A DNA stretch of 64,000 nucleotides from Xiphophorus maculatus (taxonomy: Eukaryota; Chordata; Actinopteri; Cyprinodontiformes; Poeciliidae). Positions 33,356 to 44,687 of the stretch are shown here, piece by piece. A program made the translations under genes and the position numbers. Position 1 is the stretch's first letter. Every line of letters begins with the position of its first letter. Location: assembly GCF_002775205.1 (NCBI RefSeq), contig NC_036445.1, positions 24,656,953 to 24,720,952 of the forward strand, given 5' to 3'. Below the pieces are notes generated by a model that saw only the letters and a program-made list of their open reading frames with translations, was not told the DNA's origin and did no database searches.

Positions 33356-35492
33356 ATGATAATAATAATCATTTGAACCTTTATGACATCATCGATGAGA
33401 ACATAGATGATATGATGATGTCAAATGACCTGTCAGGTTCTTGTTTGTTTTAGTTGCTATGGAAACACCAGGAGTTATGTATGAGATAAGACTACTGTCA
33501 ATTAAAAATGCATGTGTAGACATCTAAATTTGTGAATTTAAGTCAATAAATGTGCATAAATGTAAGTTTTGTATTTGTCCTGTTTTTCAACTCATACGTA
33601 CGTGTAATTTTACCTATGAGAATACTCGTAAGCAAATAAATTGATACAAGTGTTTTTGATAGGTTTTATAGAGAGTAAGTATTTTTCTAGAAGTTAGACA
33701 CACATCAGTCACGTTTAGAAACTGGCTCTAAACCATCTGCTTGATCTATTTTGAACTGGGAGTGAGGAGGATCCTCTTCAACTTATCATGTCTTGCCTTA
33801 ATTACTTGCTCTGTTCATAAGGAAAACATTTAACAACATCTAATAATAACATTATTTTTTTTACATTTGAATTCAGTGAAAAGGATGATTCACCAAACAG
33901 ATCATCAGCCAAAGAATTTTATGTCTAATCTCACCTTATTTATTTATTTTTTACATTTTTCTCATTTTCTAACACCCCCATCTCAGCCTCTTCCCTGTGT
34001 TTTTATGAATCGCCCCTTTCAGAGATCTTCTGTTTATTCTTACCACTGCAGCATAAAGTGACACCCTACCCAAAACATGTACAATGGAGATTTTATTCTT
34101 GAGTTTAGTTCTTTGGTTGTGTAGCGTCCCGGTTGAAAGGATGGTCTCTCAAACTGATGGTTCACAGTCCTTTATTCTACAGCCTTTGTGTGTGAACACA
34201 CCGTAAGAGCTACAAAATATACAAATAAAATACCATTAGTAACTCAAACAGCGTTGTTCTAACCTTTTACCTTAACATTGAATCTTTTACCTTATGTAAT
34301 TTATCATGCTATAATTATGTGTTACAATACACGTATTTATTAAACTCTTAACATCCCTGTGTCATGAAATAAAATACAACGTATTTCAACTGTTGACCGT
34401 TGACCAAAGTATATTAGCACCATCTAGTGGCAAAACAAAACCGTCACACTCAATAGCGAACTACAAGTTCCGCAGGAAAACTGAACATATATTTACACAA
34501 CAAAACACTCACATTGTTCCCTCATCAACCAAGCGCCTATTAACTGATTGTCTACAAATAAAATTTTAATTACTCCGTAATGATCTCCCTTTCGCTCTGA
34601 CGTGCGCGCGCTCTCTCCGCGATGACCGAGCAGTTGTCAGTTTGCCACCTTTCCGTTCCAAGCCCTTTCACAATAAAAGCATAGACTGTCATGTCAACAA
34701 ATACTCCTTATTTACACGAGGAAACACAAAATACTAGTAAGGTCGTTTACAGATTGCATTGCAAGACCAGTTAATGTGGTTCTTCCAGGTTAGCTGCGTT
34801 TTGTCGCCCTCTCCTGGTCATTGTTGAGTAAATGAGTTTGTTTTTTTTCCCTGTTGTGTAAACATGTACAGTAAAATTATAGCAAAAAGTTAAAGATAAT
34901 TATGAAATTAACTTAAAGTTGTTAAACTAGATAAAAGTGGATCATTCAACACATTTCTCTGGCACTTTACGGGACGGTCATTTGAAACTCAGCAGACAAA
35001 AGATGAGGCTCAATTTGAAAGTGCTGAACTATTGAACTTGATCTTCTACAAATCCTGTTATAACGTTGTAAAAGTGCAGATCAGATCTTCCATTTTCATT
35101 GAATTGCATTTAAATAATTATTGAATTACTGTCATTTCCTAACACAAGATGTCTCAAAGCCACGTTATTTCACTGAACGGTGTGTGTTTACTAATGATAA
35201 TATGTCACATCTTAAACGGATGTTTGTGTGAATCCTGAATCTGCTCCAAATGTTGCCACGTTTTAAAGTTTCTTCTCCAAACGTATTGTTTTCTCACTGG
35301 CTGATCATTTTCAACTTTTTCATTCAGGCCCCATCCTTTCTCTGTTACATCTGATCTATATTTTGTTCCCCTTTTATTCAGACTTAAAAACTTTACTGAG
35401 CTGGTTATCTGCATCAGTGTTTGGGTGTAACAATACTGTTCAGGACTATTTGATGACAATCAGATGTTTGTTTCACTTTTTCCTTAATTCAG
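33356..35492. other. Intergenic DNA downstream of the tandem array
   Basis: Homology with the tandem unit ends near 33580. Beyond it I see no gene, only AT-rich sequence with short chance frames. A short GC-rich stretch lies at 34600-34625. CACCATCTAGTGGCAAAAC at about 34420 is a motif often seen in fish interspersed repeats. Confidence 0.4.
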
Positions 35493-35609
35493 AGCTTACA
35501 ACGTCACAGAGTTCCAAAAAGGCAAAATAAATGTCTTCAAAATCCCTAAATCAGTGTCCGGCCGTTATATCAGTGTTTTCAGACCAGGTGACACTGACTT
35601 CAGGAAGTG
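35493..35609 (+). pseudogene. Orphan F-type lectin exon relic
   Basis: After a valid acceptor (TTAATTCAG) the sequence reads AYNVTEFQKGKINVFKIPKS then VSGRYISVFRPGD. This matches the second F-lectin exon of the intact gene at 38157-38302 in phase and position. Homology stops after the RPG motif, the LCDVNITG part is missing, and an in-frame stop follows at 35607. No other exons are nearby. Confidence 0.75.
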
Positions 35610-36057
35610 ATGACTACAGCGTTTCTCCACTAATCCTTTCAACAGTTCTGAGGAGGATTGGATGTGCTGACCATGTGTGCAGTTCCACCAGTGGTTTGCT
35701 AATTGCTGTTGGCTAGTCTTTTGGAGCTGGGTGAGGTTCCTCATCATATAAAGACCTTAATTACTTTATAGCTGTGGAATTACCCAAAATAATTTGAGGG
35801 GTTTTGTCCAAGACATCTCCCACCTTCAACATTTGCCGGTTGTTAGGTGTTAATGTTAGTTTCTGATCATTAAAAAATTGTTTAAAACCAGAAAAGAAAC
35901 TACTGGAAAATTTCTAATTGAGAATGTTTCAAGTAACCACAATTACAAATGCAGTCAGATGAAGGTTTGGTTAAAGTTTCATCTTATTTTAATGTAGAAA
36001 ATAAGATTTCAGTTTCAATTAACTACTTAAGAAAAGGATAAAATAACCTAATTGAGT

Positions 36058-36130
36058 CAATCAGTCAAGTTTATTTGTATAGCACATTTCAGCAGTTCAA
36101 AGAGCTTTACGTCATACAAAAACACAATAA
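36058..36130. repeat. Interspersed fish repeat tail
   Basis: CAGTCAAGTTTATTTGTATA followed by GCACATTTCAGCA and TTCAAAGAGCTTTAC is a motif found at the ends of many teleost interspersed repeats. It is only a fragment. The surrounding 35610-37093 has no recognisable gene. Confidence 0.55.
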
Positions 36131-37093
36131 ATTATTGCTCAATAAATATAAGTCATGTTTGTTCATTTCTACTTTGTACTACATTTCTATCCAGTCTGGC
36201 AGTGGTGGGCCGTGCAATTGGTTCATGGGCCTTCAGAGGGACCAATTTAAGTCACCACTGTAATAAATTGTTAATTACACAAGTCAAACATTTATGCAAA
36301 TTCAGGTGCACAGCATTTTTGAGGCCACTGTTGGAGGTTGGTATGACAATTGTGGTTTGCAGAATTCAGATTCCCAACAACTTTAGGAGAGTTTTTTTTA
36401 AAAATCTGCAACTTTGAAAACATGGGACGTTGCAATTTAGGCTGCAGGTTACTTCAATTTAACATTTAACTGTGAAAGTCAACCCTCGGTACAAGCCCTG
36501 TTTTAAAAATGTTTGAAGTTACGGTCATAAGTTAAAGTTTCTTTGGTGGTGCATGTTGTAAAAATATGAGAACCTCTGTTGCAGATGGAAAGATATAGTC
36601 TACCAAAGGCTCATCTATCCGAAACATAATCGCAGAAAAAAAAAATGAATGCAGAGCTCTCTGTTTAAAGAGTCTCTTTGTCAACCAGCCAGGACAAATT
36701 TACATCTCTTCATGACAGGAAAATGCAGACGAGTCATGAACAGCGGCACTGTCATTTGTTTCTTTTTCCACTTATGGAAATCAGATGCAAAAATTTTTTT
36801 AATATGTACTTCTGAAGTAAAATATCTACAGTATATTTGGATCAGGTTGGACAACATTCTGTTCCAGCTTAGAAACATTTGCAAATATAAGCCGAGGTGA
36901 GAGTGAGAGAGAACCATAAAACAGCAGAGAGTGATCGACGTCGTCCCAAAGGTGAGTGAATTCAACATGACTAGATGAGACAGCTGTTCTTGGTTTCATA
37001 ATGGAAAAGGCATTTGTACAAATAACTTTTTCCCTCATATCTTATTCAGTCCTGTGATTCATTTATGAAGAACAAATTCAGAAACCACCTAAG

Positions 37094-38498
37094 ATGATGT
37101 GGAGACTGTTACCCATCTTACTGATTGGTGAGTTGCTCATTTCATCCATAGCATTTCTATATTTTTGGAGATAATGTGTTTAAAAAAGCATTTGTACAAC
37201 AGGACAGAGGAAATATATGAATGACACAGCCAAGCAGTGAAAACCAGAGAAGTCAGGATTTTGTCGTTATAAACTAAAAGTAGTTAAGCAATTAAAAATG
37301 AGACTTTTACCACACTTCACAGGAAGGCTGTATGTAACTCAGCAGACAACAGGTGAGACCAAATAAGTCACCTTAAGTTTTTTTTAAATTATGTTATGAA
37401 ATTTTGAAAGAACGGGTCTGATCGTCTCTTTTTTCTTTATAGATTGCTGCAGCCAGCCAATGATTGATCTGACTGACAAAAACGCATCTCAGTCTTTGAG
37501 CTCCACTAAGGAGTACAGCCGACTGACCAACGCTGACAGGGCCTCTGACGGGAATCGCTCCACATGTTCTCTCACCCTGATTCACTCTAACTCCTGGTGG
37601 AGAATTGACCTGCAGGGCGTTCACAACATCTCCTGTGTCTGTATATACAACAGGAACTGCTCGAGTCTGAACTTAAAGGCTGCCGAGATCTACGTAGGAA
37701 ACTCTCCAAAGGACAACGGCAAACTGTGAGAGCCTCGTGTTTCCTCGATGTGTTTGCATTTCACATGTTCAGGCTTTAACACGATGTAAAATGCAGGTAC
37801 AATTCAAAACAATTGTATTTTTCGTCATTCCAGAAAGTGAAACTAATGGAAAAAATATAGATTCATTACACCAGTGAAATCTAAAGAGGTTATGTCTTGT
37901 AACTTATGATCATGGCTTATAGATAGTAAAAAATATGTGTCTCAGAAAATGTAAATATTGTCAACAAATTTTTTGATAGCATATTTATAGACAGTAGAGT
38001 GAATGAAAAAATCAGTTGGGAAAAGGTGGGGTTTTTTTCCACTCCCAACACTTGAAAACAGGTTTTCTGGGTTTTTCCGCATCACTGTTTGGGTGTTTCA
38101 TTGTTGCTCAAATTGTTTTGATGTTGGTCAGCTGATACATTTTGTCTTTTACTCAGAGCCTGCAACATCACAGAGTTCAACGAAGGCCAGATAAACGTCT
38201 TCAAGTTCCCCAAATCAGTGTTTGGACGCTACGTGACGGTGGTCAGACCAGGACAAAAAGCCACGGTTCTTTGTGACGTGAACATCACTGGCACAGCGTT
38301 ACGTACGTTAACGCTGAAATATGGAGTCACACATTACTTGATAGCAACGCTGCTAATGAATAGGTTTTTAAAATGTAGTTTACTTGTATGTATTTCCCAT
38401 CACTTCTCCAAGCGGATTATGTATTTCATGTTGACTGGATTTACATGAGGAAACTTTTTTTTTTTCTTTTTCAAGAACCTCCATTCTGTGATGACTGA
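37094..38498 (+). CDS. Secreted F-type lectin (fucolectin-like), single domain
   Basis: Exons 37094-37127, 37323-37352, 37443-37725, 38157-38302 and 38476-38498 join into 171 residues with a stop. Exon 1 gives a signal peptide (MMWRLLPILLIG). The F-type lectin domain reads CCSQPMIDLTDKNASQS, ADRASDGNRSTC, WWRIDLQGVHNISC, IYNRNC, AAEIYVGN, then ACNITEFNEGQINVFKF, FGRYVTVVRPG, LCDVNITG. Exon 1 (34 nt) and exon 4 (146 nt) have exactly the lengths of their counterparts in the chimeric gene at 11.9 kb. Unlike that gene, it ends in a tiny terminal exon (PPFCDD) instead of a C-type lectin domain. One arginine of the fucose motif is present (NRNC) but the second Arg and the upstream His are not obvious. 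AATAAA at 38830. Confidence 0.8.
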
Positions 38499-38985
38499 TT
38501 GTTGTGAGGAATCCCTGAAAAACTGAGGAGAAAATCAAAGATCGGTTCTGAATCCTGGATGGACAGAGGCAGACAGAACGGCCCTCTGTTTGAAATGATC
38601 ATTTTAATTTCTGTCCTTTTTTTTGGGTGGTTGGTTTGATTTTCCTTCTTTGAGCAAAACTTATTATGTCATAGTAATATTTATTTGAATGTGTATCGGG
38701 AGGTTCTGGGTTTGTATAGTGTCATTCTCACTGATATTATGAAGTATTTGTGACGTTTAATGCTATAAAGCTTGTTGTAAATGACCGCTGATGACCATTG
38801 CTTATTAGGTTGTTTTACTGTTTTATCAGAATAAATGGAGAAGCACAGTAAATGTTTGTTTTTCATTAAAGTATCAAACATCACAAAGTATTTTACACTG
38901 AAATAAATGTCCAAGTTTTGAAATTCTGTACGTCACTCATTTAGAGAACTGATTTAGCAGCTTTGAGTGCTTTTTTAATGGTAAA

Positions 38986-39475
38986 GAGACGATTTCAAAC
39001 GATTTTTAGAAATTACTTCAACTGCAGTCAAAATTATTTTTGCTGTCGGTTGGGGCCTTGGATTTCTTGTCACGAAGGGAGTAGAAAAGTTGCTGGGATA
39101 TCGGATTAGAGATGACGTTTCAGCAGAGAGCTCACCTGCTGACGATGAAAGATTTAAATACTTTGGTTTTGACATTGTCGCCAAAGACAACGTGAAAGAC
39201 GATGGCATGCCAGTAGAAAGCAAAGAGGACTGGAGATGGAAATACTTTGGTTTGGACGACATTGTCCCTGAAGATCAACAGGACATGGAAGCTTCCTCTA
39301 AAGTTACCATCAATATGGATTTGACAGTCAAGACATCTGAAGACACTGTTGCTTTGGAAAGCGACTGTGCTCCTGAAATCAAAACGGAGCTGCACTTGGA
39401 ACATGTGATGATATCTTTGAGGATTCATCAGCGGAAGAAACCTCTTCAGTTGACACAAACTCAAAAGATGAAGAT
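38986..39475 (+). pseudogene. N-terminal fragment of the USP-like gene
   Basis: Translates as VGWGLGFLVTKGVEKLLGYR, then RDDVSAESSPADDERFKYFG, FDIVAKDNVK and VTINMDLTVKTSEDTVALES. This matches the anchor and acidic-repeat region of the three minus-strand copies but in the opposite orientation. A one-base shift near 39012 and another near 39400 break the frame. The first 20 or so residues and the whole USP-like half are missing. Confidence 0.8.
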
Positions 39476-39784
39476 GAAGCTCTGTCTTACTGCAGAGATA
39501 ACCACAGGGATCTGGCCTCCATCTTGAATGAACAGATGCAGACGTTTGCTGAGCTGGAGGCTGAGAAAGCCAACAGTCCCTTCATTTGGATCGGACTTGG
39601 CTACACCTGCACTCTGGACTTCTGGTTCTGGGTTGATGACAACGTTGTAAAGTTTAATTGCTGGGACTGGGGTGGTTATAACGAAGACTGTGACATGAGT
39701 GGAGGCAAGGAGAAAGAAGGAGATCATCGCTGGTTCAGCAAGTCTGACTATGAAGAGTTTAATTCTATCTGTCAGTACCAGTGA
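39476..39784 (+). pseudogene. Detached C-type lectin-like exon
   Basis: Reads [75 protein letters not shown] and stop. It lacks the first strand and splice acceptor present in the other two copies (SW/TWxEAL). Its start is joined directly and in frame to acidic sequence from the USP-like fragment ([14 protein letters not shown]). It may once have been the final exon of the F-lectin gene just upstream. AATAAA signals follow near 39890. Confidence 0.75.
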
Positions 39785-40356
39785 GATTTAGGACTTCTAC
39801 TTTATTTAAATTGTGGTATTCCTTTGTGACCCGGTTTTTGTTTTCAAGAATCTAAAACGTTCAAATTAAAGATAAAACCAAGAAAAACAAATAAATCAAT
39901 AAAACACAAAATTTGACTTAAAACACTGAGTGGACATGTTTGTCTGATATCTGCTGGTAGATTGTTCCATAATGTTGATGTCTAATATGAAAAGAAAAAA
40001 AAAATCATAGTAATGTAAAATAAAATCTTCCATGTGTTGTTTTATGGGGGGGAAAAAGAAGCAATCCAAACATTAACACACCAAAGGGTTCAAATTTTAC
40101 TATAAATAAATAAATAGTGTTTTAACAGAGCTGTTAACTTAGTCCGTACTGTCCTTTATTTATTCGTCCCTGCCCCCTTACTCCCGGGAATCTTTCGTCC
40201 CGGAACTATAGAGTTATCAAGTTTTCCGTCGGAGCAGCTCATGACGGACCGAGTCACTGTCGTCAAAAACAAACTCGTGAAGCGTTGTTGAAATATTTGG
40301 ATCAATTTTTTCTTTTTCGTTGGAATAGCATATTTGATGAGACCTTTTGCTTCTGG
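39785..40356. other. Intergenic region and likely c8orf76 promoter
   Basis: AT-rich until about 40140, then a short GC-richer stretch (CCCGGGAATC, CCCGGAAC) leading into the first coding exon of c8orf76. No gene is seen. The CCGGAA core resembles an ETS site; this is weak evidence. Confidence 0.35.
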
Positions 40357-43341
40357 ATGGAGATATTCGGCAGCACCTTTGATGACTCCGTGTTTTCAGA
40401 GGCCAGGGAGCGGGTGTGCGAGTCTCTGTCGTCTTACAACGCCAAACTGTGTGAACCACAGGTGAGACTATCTGCCAGAGGATGATTGGTAACTTTATGC
40501 TGGTATTTTTGCCTCACAAAACCTGTTATTAAAACGACTGGTAAGCTTGGAGAAATACGGGGAAAAAATAGATTGTGGCGCTACATGCTTTCATAATTTC
40601 ATAACGTCCTCGTGTTTCTCCTCGCAGTGGTTTTGTGAGAGCGCCGCTCTGGACACGGACGATTCCTTGGAGAAGCAGAAAGTGTTCAAGTTCAGAGGCG
40701 ACCTGGCTTTGAGACAAGGGAACTATCAGGTAACTGGAGTTCTTCAGTTTTCTTTCACTCAAGTGTGCATTTCTCTGCAGAGTTTGCAGAACTCACCTGC
40801 AGCTGGATCTGAAATCTGCGTGTAATGTGACAGCATTCTGATGAGGAATTTTCCAAAACTCTTTTTTTTTTTTTTTGGCTCCTAATTTGAATAGAATAAC
40901 AGACAGGTGGAAAGAGGAGAAATATTTCTATAATATTTAAATAGGTGCTTATGTACAAAAATACAGGATTTATTCTGCATCACTCAAAGATTTTTTTTTT
41001 TTAATCAGGCCAAACTGGTTTGTAATCCCTAATCACACACCTTTAACTCTTCTAATTTAAATATGTGAAGTGATGCTTTAGATGTTTTATGCTTTTACTG
41101 CAGTAATGCTATCAAATCCAGCAGCTGTTTAAAGCCGAATCATTGCTTGACCTTCATTGTGCCTCATGCCGCCTCGTTCAGAGAGCCCTGGATGCGTACA
41201 GCAGCTGCCTGCAGTGGATCGCAGACAACAACTTGACCATCAGGCGCGACGTCCTGGAGGGAATGGCTCGATGCCGCACCAAGCTGGGACAAAGGGAGCA
41301 GGCGCTGGAGTTAGCTGAATTGCTGGTGAAGTTCTTTTCCTGCAGGTTTTTCCTAAAATTACCTGGTGTAGTTGTTCACAAAAAAAAGAACATCTCTGAA
41401 TGATCATGGGGTTGGTTTCGATGATTTAAGTCAAGAACAGTTATAAAATACAATATATTTTTGATAGAGCATGGAAAAAATCAACTAGTTTGAACTTTGT
41501 ATGTGGAGAAGTTTGAATATTAAATAAATCCACTGGGTGAAAACCATAACTGATCATGACATATATGTGCCAGTAAGGTAAATATCTGTTAGAGTTTTTT
41601 TTTATCTTTTAAATTAAGGTAGTTATGTCTTCCAGGACATAGAGAAAATTAAATATCTACTTATCTTCATCGGTTGACAGACATTTTAACCAGATTATTT
41701 CATGTGCTTCGTCACACACCTACAGTTCCTAAACACATCAGGCATCAAGGCATCAAACATTTTTACAGGAATCTGAATACTTTATGAACCCCTGCATTCA
41801 GGTCCATCTGGTGTAAAATATGACACATAGTTGTAAGCAGGTATCTCATGTAGTAAACTGCGTTCCTCACACTGCGTTCGGTTTTCTGCAGAACAAAGAA
41901 GCCTCCAACACCTGCCACCTGACCAGCCTCCTGCTGCTCAAAGTCTGTATCAAATAAAACCTTTTTGTTCATAATTCAGATTGGTGTGAGTGCTAACTTT
42001 AAATCCGAACACGCCCTGAAGGTCAGCATCTACCAGCACTTTGGCTGTGTGGGGCCTCAGAGGTCCTGTCTGCAGCAGCTGTGCAGTCTGCTGCCCTTTA
42101 ACCCCTGGCACTGGTTCAACCTGGGTCAGACGTGTTTACAGCTGCTGGACTGCGACTCAGACATGGGTACAATTACCTGCTGTAGATAAAATATTTGTAT
42201 CTACATGTATTTAGTTCAATATATATACAGACTATGTGCTTCTGTGTACCAGAACGTTCATCAGAGGCTGTGAATGGGGAGTCTGAGGAGGACCAGGAGG
42301 GGGCAGCAGAGCTCACTGAGGACCGGGTCTGGCTGAGAGCTTGCATGTGTTTCATCCGAACACGGTAACGCTTTCTGATGAAGCTGCTGCTTTAACATAG
42401 GCTAAATCACGCCCAGCTAATGAGACATTAACTTAGGGCTGGACGATATGGCTGAAAAACATATTACAATATAAGCATTTCATATCAGTCGATATTGATA
42501 ATCATTGATTAGGTTTGTGTGTTTTCATTCCACGCTGTTTATTTTTACGCAGTTGTGAGGCACGGTGGGGAAACCTTAAAATGCTGCTGTGCAAGTTGCT
42601 CAACAGGTTGTTGCTTGGTAACCGGAGTGAATTAGTTAGCTGATGATACCAATCTTGCTTAGCTGGCAAAGCCTTTGCTCTGCCTACATCCCCCGGAATG
42701 CTGTGCGGTTCTGGATTGGAATTCAGCAAAATGATTGAACATTCTATCAGTATTATCTATTGATATTGATCACATGTCTATCGCGATATATATCGTTATT
42801 GATTTATTGTTCAGCCCTACATTAAACATAAAAACAATCTGAAAACAGTCATTTGTCATGTAGCAGCAGCAGGCGACATGAAATGACAGATTTCCTTGGT
42901 TTTAGTGTTTATGTGTAAATTATACACCTATTTTATGTTTTTTTTTCTTCTTAAAGGCTCTTGTTGAGAATCCTGCGCCAGCAGCAGTCCTCCTTTGTGT
43001 TGCAGCGCAGTGTAAAGACTCTCCAGATCACAGAAGAGGCTCTGCAGCGACTAAATCCTAAAGAAGCAACGCTGCAGGCTCTCACCGAGGTGAGCGGGAT
43101 GAGTTTTCACTTTATTCCCAGAGAGTCTAGACTCTAGAGTCTGCTTCCACTAGAACCTTCTGTTGTTGCTTTGACGATCCAGGTGATGTCAGAGGACTTG
43201 ATCCCAGAGAAGATGAGGGAGGACTACCAGGACGGGGAGAGCCTGACCTCGGTGAGCTTGCAGAGCTTCAGAGAGCGCTGGTGGAGCAACGTTTTACTGG
43301 CCGGAGCATCACAGATTAATGGACCACAGGCTAAACCTTAA
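40357..43341 (+). CDS. c8orf76: C8orf76 homologue (TPR-like protein)
   Basis: Exons 40357-40461, 40628-40729, 41182-41325, 41892-41942, 41980-42166, 42253-42364, 42957-43089 and 43183-43341 give 330 residues (human about 380). Key matches to human are FDDSVF, SYNAKLCEPQWF, FKGDL-type FRGDLALRQGNYQ, RRDVLEGMARC, NKEASNTCHLT, LLPFNPWHWFNLGQ, CFIRTRLLL and VMSEDLIPEK. The helical repeats resemble TPRs; the molecular function is not established. Intron 4 is only 37 bp and uses AAA|GTCTGT, chosen because it alone keeps the frame. The position beside zhx1 and fam83a agrees with human 8q24.13. Possible poly-A signals lie at 43621 and 43788. Confidence 0.9.
42434..42818. mobile_element. hAT-like MITE in c8orf76 intron 6
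   Basis: It starts TTAGGGCTGGACGATAT and ends ATTGTTCAGCCCT, with AGGGCTG/CAGCCCT as terminal inverted repeats. The flanks ACATTAAC and ACATTAAA are near-identical 8-bp repeats, as expected for hAT target sites. The interior is rich in TATCG/CGATA. There is no coding capacity. Confidence 0.75.
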
Positions 43342-44687
43342 TGCTGCTGGAATCGATGTTTGCAGCCAAACTGGCAGAGGATTTCAGATCATGCTGAAGA
43401 TGCTTCAAACGAATATTTGTTGCAAATATAGCATTGTTGCAGTATATTTAGGTTTTTTTTTTTTTTTTTGGATGACCAAGTATTGTGTTGCCAGTAAGAG
43501 TACCTATAAGTATTACATGTACAACATATTGTGCTCTGTGTAAACAGTTTTGTTTATATTTTATTATCCGTGTCTTTTTATTTCTTCTTTTCTTCAAAAT
43601 TGTTATATGTTCTATAAATTAATAAATGTTGTTGATTTTTTTTGCAACATATTTGGTCTTAAATACTACATTCAAGTTCTGTACGCTTATAGAAAATGTC
43701 ATCAAAAATGGTCCAAAAAAACAGGATTCAGATGTTTTTGACAAACTTTGACATTTCTCTGTGAGGTGCCTTCAGATGACCTTGGTAAATAAACTGAACT
43801 GGATTGAATTTAATCAAGTTTGTCCTCACAAACACTAAATGAGATGAGAAACTCCAGCCTGGCAGGTTATTCGATATTTAATGTTGAAGAGGAAAACTCA
43901 ACACGGCAGAATGTTTTTAGTAGGAAAACCAAATCATGTTTATAACAGACCAGAAAGGCCATTCAAAGCCATTGGAACTGACACACAGTGTCGTGTTAAG
44001 GCACTTTTGAAAGACAGAATCAGATAATCTGTCAATTTGCAAAGGCAATAGCTGAACCAGAAAAGCAGTGCTTTGCAAATCGATTAATTTCCAGTGAAGT
44101 TTTCCCAGTTTTTCTTGCTGTGAGCTTATTCTCTTTAGGATTTTATGTGACAGTCCGACACAAAGTAAAATGAAGTGGAACCTAAATAATGATTTTTTTT
44201 CCTAATTAAAAATCGGTTTAGTCTGGTAGACATTTGTATTGCTTCCCTTCAATCAGTACGTTGAATGTCCGGAGATGGACATTTTTTCTTTTTTGCCAAT
44301 TGTTCTGTCTAAAAATAATGTCCCATCAACTCTAACCAGCTTCCTTGTTGTTGTCACAGAAAGCATGATTCTACCACTACCATGTTTCACCATGAGAATG
44401 AAGAATAACGAGGTGGAAAACTAACGCTATGCGTTATGTGACATCCAAAGACCAGTGGTTGCAATAGATTTTTATCTTGTGGTATCAAAGTAAAGGGGCA
44501 AAGAAGAAATGCAGCATTTTCTTACGTTTTTTATTTTCTTACGTTTTGAAAATTATGTTCAATTTTTCTTTGATTTCAAATCGCTGCATTGCTTTGTTTT
44601 TGGTCTGCTTCTTGTTCGCTGACTGAATCTCTCAGTCCAGTGGAGCTCTGCTGCTCCATGGGCTTTTCATTAAAACTGTGGATGCAT
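43342..44687. repeat. Convergent 3' ends and an interspersed repeat
   Basis: c8orf76 and fam83a converge here. Bases about 44100-44430 belong to a fish repeat: CATCAACTCTAACCAGCTTC, AAAGCATGATTCTACCACTA and CATGTTTCACCATGAGAATG in order. A related copy lies at 48955-49330. TTTATT at 44530-44535 is a probable minus-strand poly-A signal for fam83a. No gene is seen. Confidence 0.55.

Noticed and set aside
38975-39464. Minus-strand frames over the USP-like fragment
   Set aside because: Antisense of the plus-strand relic; no family match in that orientation.
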